NCBI GenBank assembly: GCA_910587445.1
Contig: CAJULE010000025.1
Span: forward strand, 1-33,714
Source: an uncultured Christensenellaceae bacterium
GTDB lineage: Bacteria; Bacillota; Clostridia; Christensenellales; Pumilibacteraceae
Reading direction: 5' to 3'
DNA: 33,714 bases
Position 1 is the stretch's first letter. Every line of letters starts with the position of its first letter. Below the pieces are notes generated by a model. It saw only the letters and a list, made by a program, of their open reading frames with translations, did not search any database and was not told the DNA's origin. This document shows, piece after piece, positions 6,967 through 15,002 of this stretch. A program made the position numbers and the translations under genes.

Positions 6967-7070
6967 CGATATGAAAGCGCTTTTGGCGGATTTAATCTAT
7001 AATAATTACTTATAAGGGGTATAATCGATCCGTGATTTTTCTTTCTTTTCGAAGAAAATCGTTATCGAAT

Positions 7071-7097
7071 AAAAAAAGCGAGCCCTGAGACTCGCTT
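7071..7097 (-). terminator. Terminator of the dnaD-like/dnaI operon
   Basis: AAGCGAG (7076-7082) pairs with CTCGCTT (7091-7097). On the minus strand seven T residues follow the stem, 18 bases after the dnaI stop codon. Confidence 0.8.
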
Positions 7098-7114
7098 AAA
7101 AAGATCGCTTTTGT

Positions 7115-8032
7115 CTATTTCCGTTTTATCGCGTCGCGCAGATCTTCGTCGGGGAAGGGCACGGCGTATGCGACGCGCTTGTCGAACAGGCGGCTTGCGG
7201 TGCGCTCGCCGTAACGCGAAGCTAAATCGTTCGGCGTAAGGTTTGTCGTGACAAGCGTGTGCTTGCCGCTTATCATGCGCTCGTTAAGTACGAGATACAG
7301 ATATTCGAGAGTGATGTTCTTGAGTATGCTTTCCGTGCCGAGGTCGTCAATAACGAGCAGATCGCAGTCGAGCACGGGGGAGAGATAGCTCTCCTTGCTG
7401 TCGTCGAAAGTCGTGTGATAGGCGCGCATATTTTCCACAAAGCCGAATGCCGTCATGATTGCGGCGGTATAGCCCTTTTGCATGACTTCACCCGCGACCG
7501 CCGTCGCCGCAAACGTCTTGCCGCTTCCCGCGTGTCCCGTAAAGATCAGATTTTTCACTCCGACTTCGGGAAAACCCGCGACGTACTTTTCGAGCTTACT
7601 CTTTATGTTCTCCGTTCTCGGGCGTGATTTGAGACTGTAGACGCTCGGATCCATATCGGAGAAATATCGGGGAGAGAGCGCGAATTTTCCCTTTGCCGAG
7701 CCTTGCTCGCTTTCCAAGGACTTTTTTATGACGCAGCGGCAAAGCTTTCCGCCGACATAGCCCGTGTCATTGCACGCCTTGCATGAGGGCGGAGGGTCGA
7801 GAGAAATCGGGGAAAGCCCGTGCGCCTTCAGGATCTCTTTCCGTTCGGCAAGCAGTTTTTTCGTATCGACTTTTTCGCCGCGAAGCTCTTTCAGTCCCGC
7901 GAGGCGAAGGGCGCGTTCGTTTTCGTAAAACCGTGCGTCGGTGTCGATAAGCTTTTGTTTCAAAGCTTCGGCGGCGTCCGCTTCGCGCCTACGGTTTGCC
8001 GTTATTTTCTTTATTGCCGCAGTGTAGTCCAT
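7115..8032 (-). CDS. dnaI: Helicase loader, DnaI/DnaC-type AAA+ ATPase
   Basis: This 305-residue protein loads the replicative helicase. It has an N-terminal helical region, a four-cysteine cluster CKACNDTGYVGGKLCRC at about residues 84-100 (a zinc-binding site typical of clostridial loaders), and an AAA+ domain. Walker A is GHAGSGKT, Walker B is LLVIDDLG, and sensor 1 follows in TLVTTNLTPNDL with arginine-rich SRYGERTASRLFD. It is the second gene of a two-gene operon with a DnaD-like protein: its AAGGAG ribosome binding site overlaps the upstream TAA stop, and the start follows 11 bases later. Its likely partner helicase DnaB is encoded elsewhere in this window at 19607-21148. Confidence 0.9.
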   Translation of the reverse strand: MDYTAAIKKITANRRREADAAEALKQKLIDTDARFYENERALRLAGLKELRGEKVDTKKLLAERKEILKAHGLSPISLDPPPSCKACNDTGYVGGKLCRCVIKKSLESEQGSAKGKFALSPRYFSDMDPSVYSLKSRPRTENIKSKLEKYVAGFPEVGVKNLIFTGHAGSGKTFAATAVAGEVMQKGYTAAIMTAFGFVENMRAYHTTFDDSKESYLSPVLDCDLLVIDDLGTESILKNITLEYLYLVLNERMISGKHTLVTTNLTPNDLASRYGERTASRLFDKRVAYAVPFPDEDLRDAIKRK

Positions 8033-8043
8033 GTGGCTGCTCC

Positions 8044-9441
8044 TTAAAGTTTGTCGTCGTTAAGCTCTTCGAACATTGCGTTGAGCTCGTCTGCCGAATA
8101 TGTCTTTGCGGGCGCGGCTTTGGGCGCGGGCTTGAAGCTCTCGGCTTCCGTTGCCGTCTTTATGCCGCCGTCGAACCAATCGGCAAGCAACTTATTGATA
8201 TACAGGACGGGGCGTTCCTTGCCGACAGCCGAGCTTGCCGCCTTTTCTATGAGTTCGTCGCTCATGCTCCAGACGCGCTTCCATTTTTCGAAAAGAGCTC
8301 GTTCGCCCGCATCGAGCGAGCAGGCAATCCCCGCGCTTTGCAACAGTTCCGCCACCTTTTTGCCGCAGGCGACGTATTCGTCTATGTCGCTTGCCGAAAT
8401 GAGCCCCTTGCGGTGAAAACTTGCGACTGTGCCGTTCATGCCCTCGAGAGTGCGCGTGTTAGCGCTTAAACAGTACGAAGCGATAGTAAGCAGAGTTTCA
8501 TCCGTAAAGCCGAGCGATTGCCACTTTGAAAGATAGGTTTCGACAAGGGTGTCGAGACTGCCGTAGCTGAGTCCGAGATTGCGCACGATTCCGCCCATGG
8601 TGTCGTATTGCTGTTTGCGGTGCGCCTCGTATTCGTCTATAGCTTCGCTTCCCATAAGGCGGAGTTCGTGATATTTCGTAAGCAGAGAATCGAGCCGCTC
8701 CATGCCGCCGCGCTTGACAGCCGCCGCAACGTGCATCACCGTAGGGGAGTCGAACCCGTACGAGCGTACCCATTTCGTATAGAGCCTGCTGTCCTCGGGC
8801 TCGTACCGGCGCTTTAATTTCAAAGCCTTCAAAACCGCGGTAACTTCGTTATAGAGGAAGTCGTATTCGTTTATCTTTTCCGATACGGCGGCATAGGTGG
8901 TGCAGCCCTCGTCCGCAAGGTTGCGCGCCACTTTGAGTATGTATGCCGAGTGTATTTTTTCGCCCTTTATGCGCTTGCAATAGCCTATTATGATAAGCAT
9001 GGCTTCGACTTCCATGTGAAGCGTATCCATGCAGTAGTAGTATTCGTTATATTCGGCAGGCAAGAAGCTTCGTTCGGGAAACATTGCGTGGAGCTGATCG
9101 TTGAAGCCCCTGAACTTTTCTTTAGAGTATTTGCGTATCTGTTTTGCCGCGGGTATTACGGGCAGATACTCGACATATACGTTTTCGGCGCGGTGAACGC
9201 ACACAAGCCCGTTTTCCTCCCAATAAGAAAAAGCCTCGAGCACGCTCTCCTCGTCCGTACCGCAAGCGGCGGCAAGACGGGCAATATCCGTCGCACCGCT
9301 TAAGCCCTGCGCCGCGGCAAGTCCGCAGATATAGACCTTTACGTGATTTTCCGGAGCGTAAGGCAAGTAGTCGGTTATGAAAGCGGCGTCGAGAATGAGC
9401 TTTCCCTCTGCCGCGTTTTCCCTGGACAGGCGTGTAAACAT
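8044..9441 (-). CDS. DnaD/DnaB-like primosome protein
   Basis: This 465-residue protein resembles the DnaD/DnaB initiation proteins of Bacillota, which remodel DNA and recruit the helicase loader at origin or restart sites. The N-terminus looks like a winged-helix domain (ALAAACGTDEESVLEAF, then WEENGLVCV). Two DnaB_2-type helical repeats follow, one near TLHMEVEAMLIIIGYCKRI and one near FTDETLLTIASYCLSANTRT ending GLISASDIDEYV. The duplication is usual for the family. It is directly upstream of dnaI, which supports a shared role. The ribosome binding site is GAGGAT. I give no symbol because dnaD and dnaB naming differs between species and the domain order alone does not decide it. Confidence 0.82.
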   Translation of the reverse strand: MFTRLSRENAAEGKLILDAAFITDYLPYAPENHVKVYICGLAAAQGLSGATDIARLAAACGTDEESVLEAFSYWEENGLVCVHRAENVYVEYLPVIPAAKQIRKYSKEKFRGFNDQLHAMFPERSFLPAEYNEYYYCMDTLHMEVEAMLIIIGYCKRIKGEKIHSAYILKVARNLADEGCTTYAAVSEKINEYDFLYNEVTAVLKALKLKRRYEPEDSRLYTKWVRSYGFDSPTVMHVAAAVKRGGMERLDSLLTKYHELRLMGSEAIDEYEAHRKQQYDTMGGIVRNLGLSYGSLDTLVETYLSKWQSLGFTDETLLTIASYCLSANTRTLEGMNGTVASFHRKGLISASDIDEYVACGKKVAELLQSAGIACSLDAGERALFEKWKRVWSMSDELIEKAASSAVGKERPVLYINKLLADWFDGGIKTATEAESFKPAPKAAPAKTYSADELNAMFEELNDDKL

Positions 9442-9464
9442 TTGATTTTATCCTCAAAGTATTG

Positions 9465-9483
9465 TATACTTAAATAAAGTATA
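9465..9483. promoter_or_regulatory. Palindrome in the divergent dnaD-like/sbcD promoter region
   Basis: TATACTT (9465-9471) and AAGTATA (9477-9483) are perfect 7-bp arms around 5 bases. Both arms resemble -10 elements, so this may be two overlapping divergent promoters and not an operator. No good -35 hexamer is seen. Confidence 0.35.
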
Positions 9484-9550
9484 ACATAAACGCGACTCGC
9501 TTTGCAAGTCTATCGGCGGGGAAAGCGCGTTTATTTTTTACGGAGAGTTC

Positions 9551-10684
9551 ATGAAAATACTGCATACTTCCGATTGGCATTTGGGCAAGCGTCTGCCGCC
9601 GTTCTCGCGCGAGGATGAACAGCGCGAGATCCTGCAAGAGATCGTCGAGCTCGCGCGAAGCGAAAAGATCGACGTGACGATTGTTGCCGGCGACGTTTTC
9701 GACGTGTCCGTTCCGCCGGCAAGCGCCGAAGAGCTTTTCTATTCCGCCGCGTGCGAATTGTCCCGCACCTGTCTTACCGTGGCAATCGCAGGCAATCACG
9801 ACGACGGCGATCGTCTCAAGGCGCCCGATCTGCTCGCAAAGGTAAGCGGCATAATCCTTGCGGGCGGCTTCGACTGCTCGTCGCTGTCCTGCTCGCCTTT
9901 TTCGGGCGGAGAGGTCGAGGGACGAACGGGCGGCATAGTCTACCGCAAGAACGGCGAGAGGCTCAATCTTCTGCTCTGTCCGTACCTGACCGAGTCGAGA
10001 AAGGGAGACCCCGCCGCGCCGGACTTTGCGGAGTACGTCCGAGGGGTGCTCAAAGAGCGCGCCGACGACGTGTTTTCGGCGGACGGCTGCAATATGACCG
10101 TCGCACATCTTTTCATGCTCGGCTCGAATTCCATAGGCGAGGAGCGAGAGCTCGGTTCGGCAAAGCTGTTGCCGCTGTCCGTGCTTCCCGAGTGCGACTA
10201 CGTGGCTCTCGGGCACGTTCATAAGCCGATGAAACTTAAGGAAAACGTCCGCTATTGCGGTTCGATTCTCGGCTACAGTTTCGACGCGGCGGATATACAA
10301 AGGCGGGTAATAATTTACGACACCGTCACAAAGGAAATAAAGGAAGTGCCTCTTAAGAGCGGCAGAAAGCTCGTTACGGCGCGCGTGAGCTCTTTCGACG
10401 AGGCGCTGGAAGCTCTTAAAGGCGCGGGCGACAACTTCGTGAAGATCGTCTACGACAGTCCCGCGCCGCTCACGGCGAGCAAGACGTCGGAGCTCGAGCG
10501 GACGGGAAAGCTCGCCCTTCTCGAGATAGTGCCGCAGGGAGCTAAGCGCGAGACGAAAAGACGCGCCCACCGCTCGGCTCGGGAGCTGTTCACGGAATTT
10601 TACGGGACGCGTTTCGGAGGCGAGAAGCCGAGCGAAAGCCTTGTGTGCGAATTTCTCGAGCTCGTCGGGGAGGAAAACGTATGA
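9551..10684 (+). CDS. sbcD: Exonuclease SbcD (Mre11-type nuclease subunit)
   Basis: This 377-residue protein is the metallophosphoesterase subunit of the SbcCD complex, which cuts hairpins and blocked DNA ends. All calcineurin-type metal motifs are present in order: HTSDWHLGKR (residues 5-14), AGDVFD, AGNHDD and GHVHKP. The C-terminal third is the capping and SbcC-contact region. The start has GGAG 5 bases upstream. Its stop TGA overlaps the sbcC start by four bases (ATGA), a standard coupled arrangement that keeps subunits in ratio. Confidence 0.97.
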   Translation: MKILHTSDWHLGKRLPPFSREDEQREILQEIVELARSEKIDVTIVAGDVFDVSVPPASAEELFYSAACELSRTCLTVAIAGNHDDGDRLKAPDLLAKVSGIILAGGFDCSSLSCSPFSGGEVEGRTGGIVYRKNGERLNLLLCPYLTESRKGDPAAPDFAEYVRGVLKERADDVFSADGCNMTVAHLFMLGSNSIGEERELGSAKLLPLSVLPECDYVALGHVHKPMKLKENVRYCGSILGYSFDAADIQRRVIIYDTVTKEIKEVPLKSGRKLVTARVSSFDEALEALKGAGDNFVKIVYDSPAPLTASKTSELERTGKLALLEIVPQGAKRETKRRAHRSARELFTEFYGTRFGGEKPSESLVCEFLELVGEENV

Positions 10685-13023
10685 AGCCTTTGAAGCTTAC
10701 GCTCTGCGGCATAAAGAGCTTTACGGAGATGCAGTCCGTCGATTTTACGGCGCTCGGCAAGAGCAATATTTTCGTCGTCTGCGGCGTTACGGGGGCGGGA
10801 AAATCCACGATACTCGATTCGATAATCCTTGCGCTGTACGGAAATAAGAGCGACCGCGGAAGTCTTAAAATCGAGGACTTTATAAATCTCAGATCCGACC
10901 GCGCGAGCGTGTCGCTCGATTTCGAAACCGAGCGTGCGGGCAAAACCGAACGGTATTGCGTTTCGCGTACGTTCTTTCGCAATCGCGCTTCCAAAGCCTC
11001 GCTTGTCGAACTTTCGTCGGGGACTGTGATATGCGATGGAAGCGACAAGGTGAACGCCGAAATAGTCGAAATGATAGGACTTTCGGCGGACAACTTTACG
11101 AAAGTCATAGTGCTCGAACAGGGCAAATACGGCGAGTTTTTAAAGGCGACCAAGACTAAGCGCACGGAGCTTGTCGGCAGTCTTTTCAAGCTTGAAAAAT
11201 ACCGCGAACTTTACAATAAAGCCAATACGAAAAAGAAAACCGTTCAGGCGGAAATAGACGCGCTCGACGAGTATTTGGGCTCGGTCAAAGAGGTGACGGC
11301 GACGGCTATAGAGGAAAAGCAAAAGCAGGTAAGAGCGGCGAAAAAGCGCGAAAAGGAGCTCGTAAAAGAAAACGACGAGCTTTCGAAAAAGCGCGGCAGG
11401 CTCGACCGCGAAGAGCAAGCCTACCGCCACTATTCGGACGCGTTGAAGGCTTTGGAAAAGGCCGAAAAAGAATATGCCGACGCTTCCGAGGCGCTTGCAA
11501 AGTTCGAGGCGGGCATAAAGGACGGCAAGGACGACGGAGAAAAACTCGCCTTACTCGCCGAAAAAGTTACGCTTGCGAAAGAGAAAAAAGCCGAGCTTTC
11601 GCGCCTCGAAGAAGTCGTAAAAAAGAGGGACGAAGCTAAGCGGAGACTTGATGAACTGCGTACGAAGTACAGGGAAACGGACAATAAATATAAGGAGACG
11701 GAACAAGCAGAAAGCAAGGCGGCCGACTTAATAAAGCAATACGATAAGGATATGGAAAAGCTTTGCGCCGAGCTCGCAGAGTTCGGAATAGAACTCGAAG
11801 CGGGCGCAAGCGAAGCAAGGGTTCAAACGGCGACGGGAGAGTACAAACTCGCTCATTCGGCTTCCGCGCTCGCCGCCTCGCTCAAAGTCGGAGACCTCTG
11901 TCCCGTATGCGGCTCGACCGTAAAAGGAGAGTGCTCGCATATAACGGACGGAGAGTTCGAACAAGCATTGAAGTTGCTTTCCACAGCCGCAAAAAAAGTC
12001 GAGCAGCGCGAAAAAAGCAGAGAGGAGTTACGCGGCTGTAAGGCTGTTATCGACAAGCTCGGCGCGGAGCTCGAGGGGATAAGGAAAGAGGGAGAAGCTC
12101 GGGCGGCGGAATACGACAGTCTGAAAAAACAGACCGACGCCGCAATAGGAGATAAGCATTACGGGCTCGCCGTAAAGGAGGCGGAAAGCGAGCATTCGAG
12201 GCTCGAGGGCGAACACGCCGCCCTTAAAAAGGAGATAGAGGAGAGGGAGAGCGTTCGGCTTAATCTAACCGCCGAAAAGACGCGTGCGGAAGGGACGCTC
12301 GCCGTTTGCCGCGAAAACGAAAAGAAATATAAGTGCGCAAAACCCGACGAAGCGGAAATAGCCGCCGTCGTAAAAGCTCTTTCGGATAACGAAAGCGGTC
12401 GCATGGAGTGCGTTTCCAAAATCGGAACGCTCGCCGCGGAAATCGAGCGGTGGGAAAAAGAGCTCGCCGTAAAGCGGGAAAAGGAAACGAGGAGACGCAA
12501 ACTTTCCGCGCGCGCAGACGAGCTGTCCACGCTCGCAAAGATGTTTAAGGGCGACGCTTTTTTGGAATTCGTCTCGCAAGAGCACATCGAGGACTTTGCA
12601 TTAGACGCGTCCGAGACGCTGTCGAAGATGTCGGGCGGATATTACACAATGGGTTACGACGCAGATAAAGCGGAGTTCTTCGTCCGAGATTTTCGCGCGG
12701 GGAATATGCAGAGAAGCGTACTTACCCTTTCGGGCGGCGAGACCTTCCTTGCCTCCCTTTCGCTTGCGATCGCAGTTTCGAAATCGATTGCCGAAAAGAA
12801 TACGTCGGGTTTAAAGTTCGACTTTCTCTTTCTCGACGAAGGCTTCGGCACTCTTCACGAGGACGCGATCGGCGTGGTCGAACGCGCGCTCCGTATGCTG
12901 TCGAGGGAAACGCTCGTCGGAATAGTCACGCACCGCAGCGAGCTTTCGGAGCTCATTCCCGATAAGCTCATAGTCGAGTGTGCGAGCGAGAGCAGCGGCT
13001 CGCGCATAAAAACAGTATCTTGA
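10681..13023 (+). CDS. sbcC: Exonuclease SbcC (Rad50-type ATPase)
   Basis: This 780-residue protein is the SMC-like partner of SbcD. Walker A is GVTGAGKSTILDSI near residue 40, followed by a long coiled coil. The zinc hook CPVC is at residues 407-410, near the middle, as expected for two heads tethered across a hook. The C-terminal signature motif is LSGGETFLASLSLA and Walker B is FLFLDEGFGTL. At 780 residues it is shorter than E. coli SbcC (about 1,050), which implies shorter coiled coils. I chose ATG 10681 because it overlaps the sbcD stop and has GAGG upstream; the in-frame start at 10645 lies inside sbcD. Confidence 0.96.
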   Translation: MKPLKLTLCGIKSFTEMQSVDFTALGKSNIFVVCGVTGAGKSTILDSIILALYGNKSDRGSLKIEDFINLRSDRASVSLDFETERAGKTERYCVSRTFFRNRASKASLVELSSGTVICDGSDKVNAEIVEMIGLSADNFTKVIVLEQGKYGEFLKATKTKRTELVGSLFKLEKYRELYNKANTKKKTVQAEIDALDEYLGSVKEVTATAIEEKQKQVRAAKKREKELVKENDELSKKRGRLDREEQAYRHYSDALKALEKAEKEYADASEALAKFEAGIKDGKDDGEKLALLAEKVTLAKEKKAELSRLEEVVKKRDEAKRRLDELRTKYRETDNKYKETEQAESKAADLIKQYDKDMEKLCAELAEFGIELEAGASEARVQTATGEYKLAHSASALAASLKVGDLCPVCGSTVKGECSHITDGEFEQALKLLSTAAKKVEQREKSREELRGCKAVIDKLGAELEGIRKEGEARAAEYDSLKKQTDAAIGDKHYGLAVKEAESEHSRLEGEHAALKKEIEERESVRLNLTAEKTRAEGTLAVCRENEKKYKCAKPDEAEIAAVVKALSDNESGRMECVSKIGTLAAEIERWEKELAVKREKETRRRKLSARADELSTLAKMFKGDAFLEFVSQEHIEDFALDASETLSKMSGGYYTMGYDADKAEFFVRDFRAGNMQRSVLTLSGGETFLASLSLAIAVSKSIAEKNTSGLKFDFLFLDEGFGTLHEDAIGVVERALRMLSRETLVGIVTHRSELSELIPDKLIVECASESSGSRIKTVS

Positions 13024-13041
13024 ATTTGTTTGCCAAAATGT

Positions 13042-13070
13042 TTGCGTTATCGGCAAAGTAGTGATATAAT
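13042..13070 (+). promoter_or_regulatory. Promoter of the ACT-domain gene
   Basis: TTGCGT (13042-13047) and TATAAT (13065-13070) are separated by 17 bases, 19 bases after the sbcC stop. It would also drive UPF0210 if the RNA between them is read through. Confidence 0.65.
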
Positions 13071-13136
13071 CTATTATGTCGTTTTATACGGTGTACTGCG
13101 GCAGTGATTGTACGCGGATAGGAGGTGCTCTCGAAA

Positions 13137-13406
13137 ATGAAAGCAATAGTGACCGTTCTCGGCTCGGATAAGGTCGGGATAATAGCCGCCGTCACGGGCG
13201 AACTCGCCCGACTCGGCGTGAATATCGAGGACATCTCGCAAACGCTGATGCAGGAGCATTTCGTCATGATAATGATGACCGATATTTCCGCAAGTTCTTT
13301 CGGAATAAAGGAGATCGGCGAAAAGCTCAAAGCCGTCGGCGAAAAAATCGGCGTTGACGTGAGAGTGCAACACGAGGATATTTTTAATTCCATGCACAAA
13401 ATTTGA
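13137..13406 (+). CDS. ACT domain-containing protein (UPF0237)
   Basis: This 89-residue protein is a single ACT domain of the UPF0237 group. It begins KAIVTVLGSDKVGIIAAVTGELARLGVNIEDISQT, the strand, glycine turn and helix that bind small ligands, usually amino acids. Such stand-alone ACT proteins act as ligand-sensing dimers. They are commonly paired with UPF0210 genes in Bacillota, as here, but the ligand is not known. I chose ATG 13137 because GGAGGTG (13121-13127) lies about 10 bases upstream; the in-frame GTG at 13125 lies inside that ribosome binding site. Confidence 0.92.
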   Translation: MKAIVTVLGSDKVGIIAAVTGELARLGVNIEDISQTLMQEHFVMIMMTDISASSFGIKEIGEKLKAVGEKIGVDVRVQHEDIFNSMHKI

Positions 13407-13427
13407 GAGCTTAAATATTAAATTATT

Positions 13428-13570
13428 TTGCGACGGCTTAGATGCGAGCGAGACGGACGGCAGGCGACGAGCCGAGCGGGTTGCCGTACTTGGCGTACTG
13501 CGCCCGATCGGCGAGAGCACGCATTTCGTATTCGCGAAGGATATAAGCCGTAGCAAGCAAAGAGGCTTGT
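13428..13570 (+). ncRNA. Candidate structured RNA or leader ahead of UPF0210
   Basis: The gap between the ACT gene and UPF0210 folds into nested helices by eye. The outer stem is ACGGCTTA (13433-13440) with TAAGCCGT (13544-13551), extended beyond a G-A mismatch by TTGC (13428-13431) with GCAA (13553-13556). Inside are GATGCG/CGCATT (13441-13446, 13520-13525), ACGGCA/TGCCGT (13457-13462, 13482-13487) and CGCC/GGCG (13501-13504, 13510-13513). The ribosome binding site AAAGAGG (13559-13565) lies largely in the loop of CAAGC/GCTTG (13554-13558, 13565-13569), which cannot form together with the outer extension. This resembles a riboswitch platform. I could not assign the class; the raiA motif is the first comparison I would make (low certainty). 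Confidence 0.6.
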
Positions 13571-13572
13571 AA

Positions 13573-14916
13573 ATGATTAACCGCAATGAGATAATCGAAA
13601 CCATACAAATGATAGACGCGCAGAATCTCGACGTGAGAACCATCACAATGGCTCTCTCGCTTTTTGATTGTATCGACGCCGACAAAAAGAAGTGTGCGGA
13701 TAAGGTATACGAAAAAATAGTGAGAAGGGCGGGAAAGCTCGTCGAAACGGGCGAGGAGATCGCCGCCGAGTACGGAGTCCCCATCGTCAACAAGCGCGTG
13801 TCCGTCACGCCTATAAGCCTCATCGGCGCGTCCGGCGGCGGATATATCGAGCTCGCCAAAGCCCTCGACAGGGCGGCAAAGACGACGGGCATAGATTTTA
13901 TCGGCGGTTATTCGGCGCTTGTGCAAAAGGACACCGCGCCGTACGAACAGAATTTTCTCGAAACTATAGACGAGGCGATCGCGATCACGGAAAAGGTTTG
14001 CTGTTCCGTAAACGTCGCTTCGACCAAAAGCGGAATGAATCTCGACGCGATAGACGTCATGGGCAGAAAGCTCAAAGAGCTTGCCGTAAAGACCGACAGC
14101 TTCGGTTGCGGCAAAGTGGTGGTCTTTGCGAACGCCGTCGAGGATAACCCGTTTATGGCGGGCGCGTTCAACGGTTGCGGAGAGGGCGACGCCGTCATAA
14201 ACGTAGGCGTCTCCGGACCCGGCGTCGTCAAGTGCGCGCTCGAAAAAGTGAAGGGCGCGGACATAGCTACGGTTGCCGAAACCGTCAAAAAGACGGCGTT
14301 CAAGATCACGCGCGTGGGGCAGCTCGTGGCAAGAGAGGCGGCGAGCCGTTTGGGCGCTCGCTTCGGCATAGTCGATCTGTCGCTTGCCCCGACCCCTAAG
14401 ATAGGAGACAGCGTCGCGCACATTCTCGAAGAAATGGGGCTCGAAAGCGTGGGCGCGGCGGGAACGACCGCGTGCCTTGCCATACTCAACGACGCGGTCA
14501 AGAAGGGCGGAGTTATGGCGTCCAACAGCGTCGGTGGACTTTCTGGTGCGTTTATACCCGTTTCCGAGGACATCGGAATGATAAACGCCGTAAAGCGAGG
14601 CGCGCTTCCCATAGAAAAGCTCGAGGCAATGACGGCGGTGTGCTCGGTGGGGCTCGACATGATAGCCGTGCCCGGTTCGACGCCTGCGGAAGTGCTGTCG
14701 GCAATTATTGCGGACGAATGCGCGATAGGCGTAATAAACAACAAGACGACCGCCGTACGCATAATCCCCGCCATAGGCAAAGAGGTGGGAGACACGATAG
14801 ACTTCGGCGGACTGCTCGGCTCCGCTCCCGTCATGAGCGTCAGTCGCTTTTCGCCGAAAGCATTTATATCGCGAGGCGGGCACGTGCCTGCGCCCATTCA
14901 CAGTAATAGGAATTAA
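13573..14916 (+). CDS. UPF0210 (DUF711) family protein
   Basis: This 447-residue protein is full length for the UPF0210 family, which is structurally related to the glycyl-radical pyruvate formate-lyase fold but has no known enzyme activity. Recognisable stretches are NEIIETIQMIDAQNLDVRTI near the start, the glycine-rich SLIGASGGGYIELAK, and GGVMASNSVGGLSGAFIPVS near residue 320. It is paired with an upstream ACT-domain protein, a conserved neighbourhood that suggests ligand-controlled activity (inference). Its ribosome binding site AAAGAGG lies in a small hairpin at the end of the candidate structured RNA, so its translation may be controlled separately from the ACT gene. Confidence 0.93.
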   Translation: MINRNEIIETIQMIDAQNLDVRTITMALSLFDCIDADKKKCADKVYEKIVRRAGKLVETGEEIAAEYGVPIVNKRVSVTPISLIGASGGGYIELAKALDRAAKTTGIDFIGGYSALVQKDTAPYEQNFLETIDEAIAITEKVCCSVNVASTKSGMNLDAIDVMGRKLKELAVKTDSFGCGKVVVFANAVEDNPFMAGAFNGCGEGDAVINVGVSGPGVVKCALEKVKGADIATVAETVKKTAFKITRVGQLVAREAASRLGARFGIVDLSLAPTPKIGDSVAHILEEMGLESVGAAGTTACLAILNDAVKKGGVMASNSVGGLSGAFIPVSEDIGMINAVKRGALPIEKLEAMTAVCSVGLDMIAVPGSTPAEVLSAIIADECAIGVINNKTTAVRIIPAIGKEVGDTIDFGGLLGSAPVMSVSRFSPKAFISRGGHVPAPIHSNRN

Positions 14917-14933
14917 ATGTATAAATAAATGTT

Positions 14934-14966
14934 CGAAAGCACAGTCACACGATGAAGGTGCTTTCG
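14934..14966 (+). other. Hairpin without T tract before pepF
   Basis: CGAAAGCAC (14934-14942) pairs perfectly with GTGCTTTCG (14958-14966) around 15 bases. A purine-rich tract and the pepF ribosome binding site follow instead of T residues, so it is more likely a leader or stabilising structure than a terminator. Confidence 0.55.
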
Positions 14967-15002
14967 CTAAGAAGAAAAAAATAATAAGGAGACATAAAAA
15001 CA

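Noticed and set aside
5479..7002. 507-codon plus-strand ORF opposite gdhA
   Set aside because: The minus strand encodes a full glutamate dehydrogenase with all motifs. The plus-strand product is rich in Arg, Tyr and Cys with no recognisable domain or ribosome binding site.
10645..10680. Extended sbcC start at 10645
   Set aside because: It lies inside sbcD and lacks a ribosome binding site. ATG 10681 overlaps the sbcD stop in the usual way.
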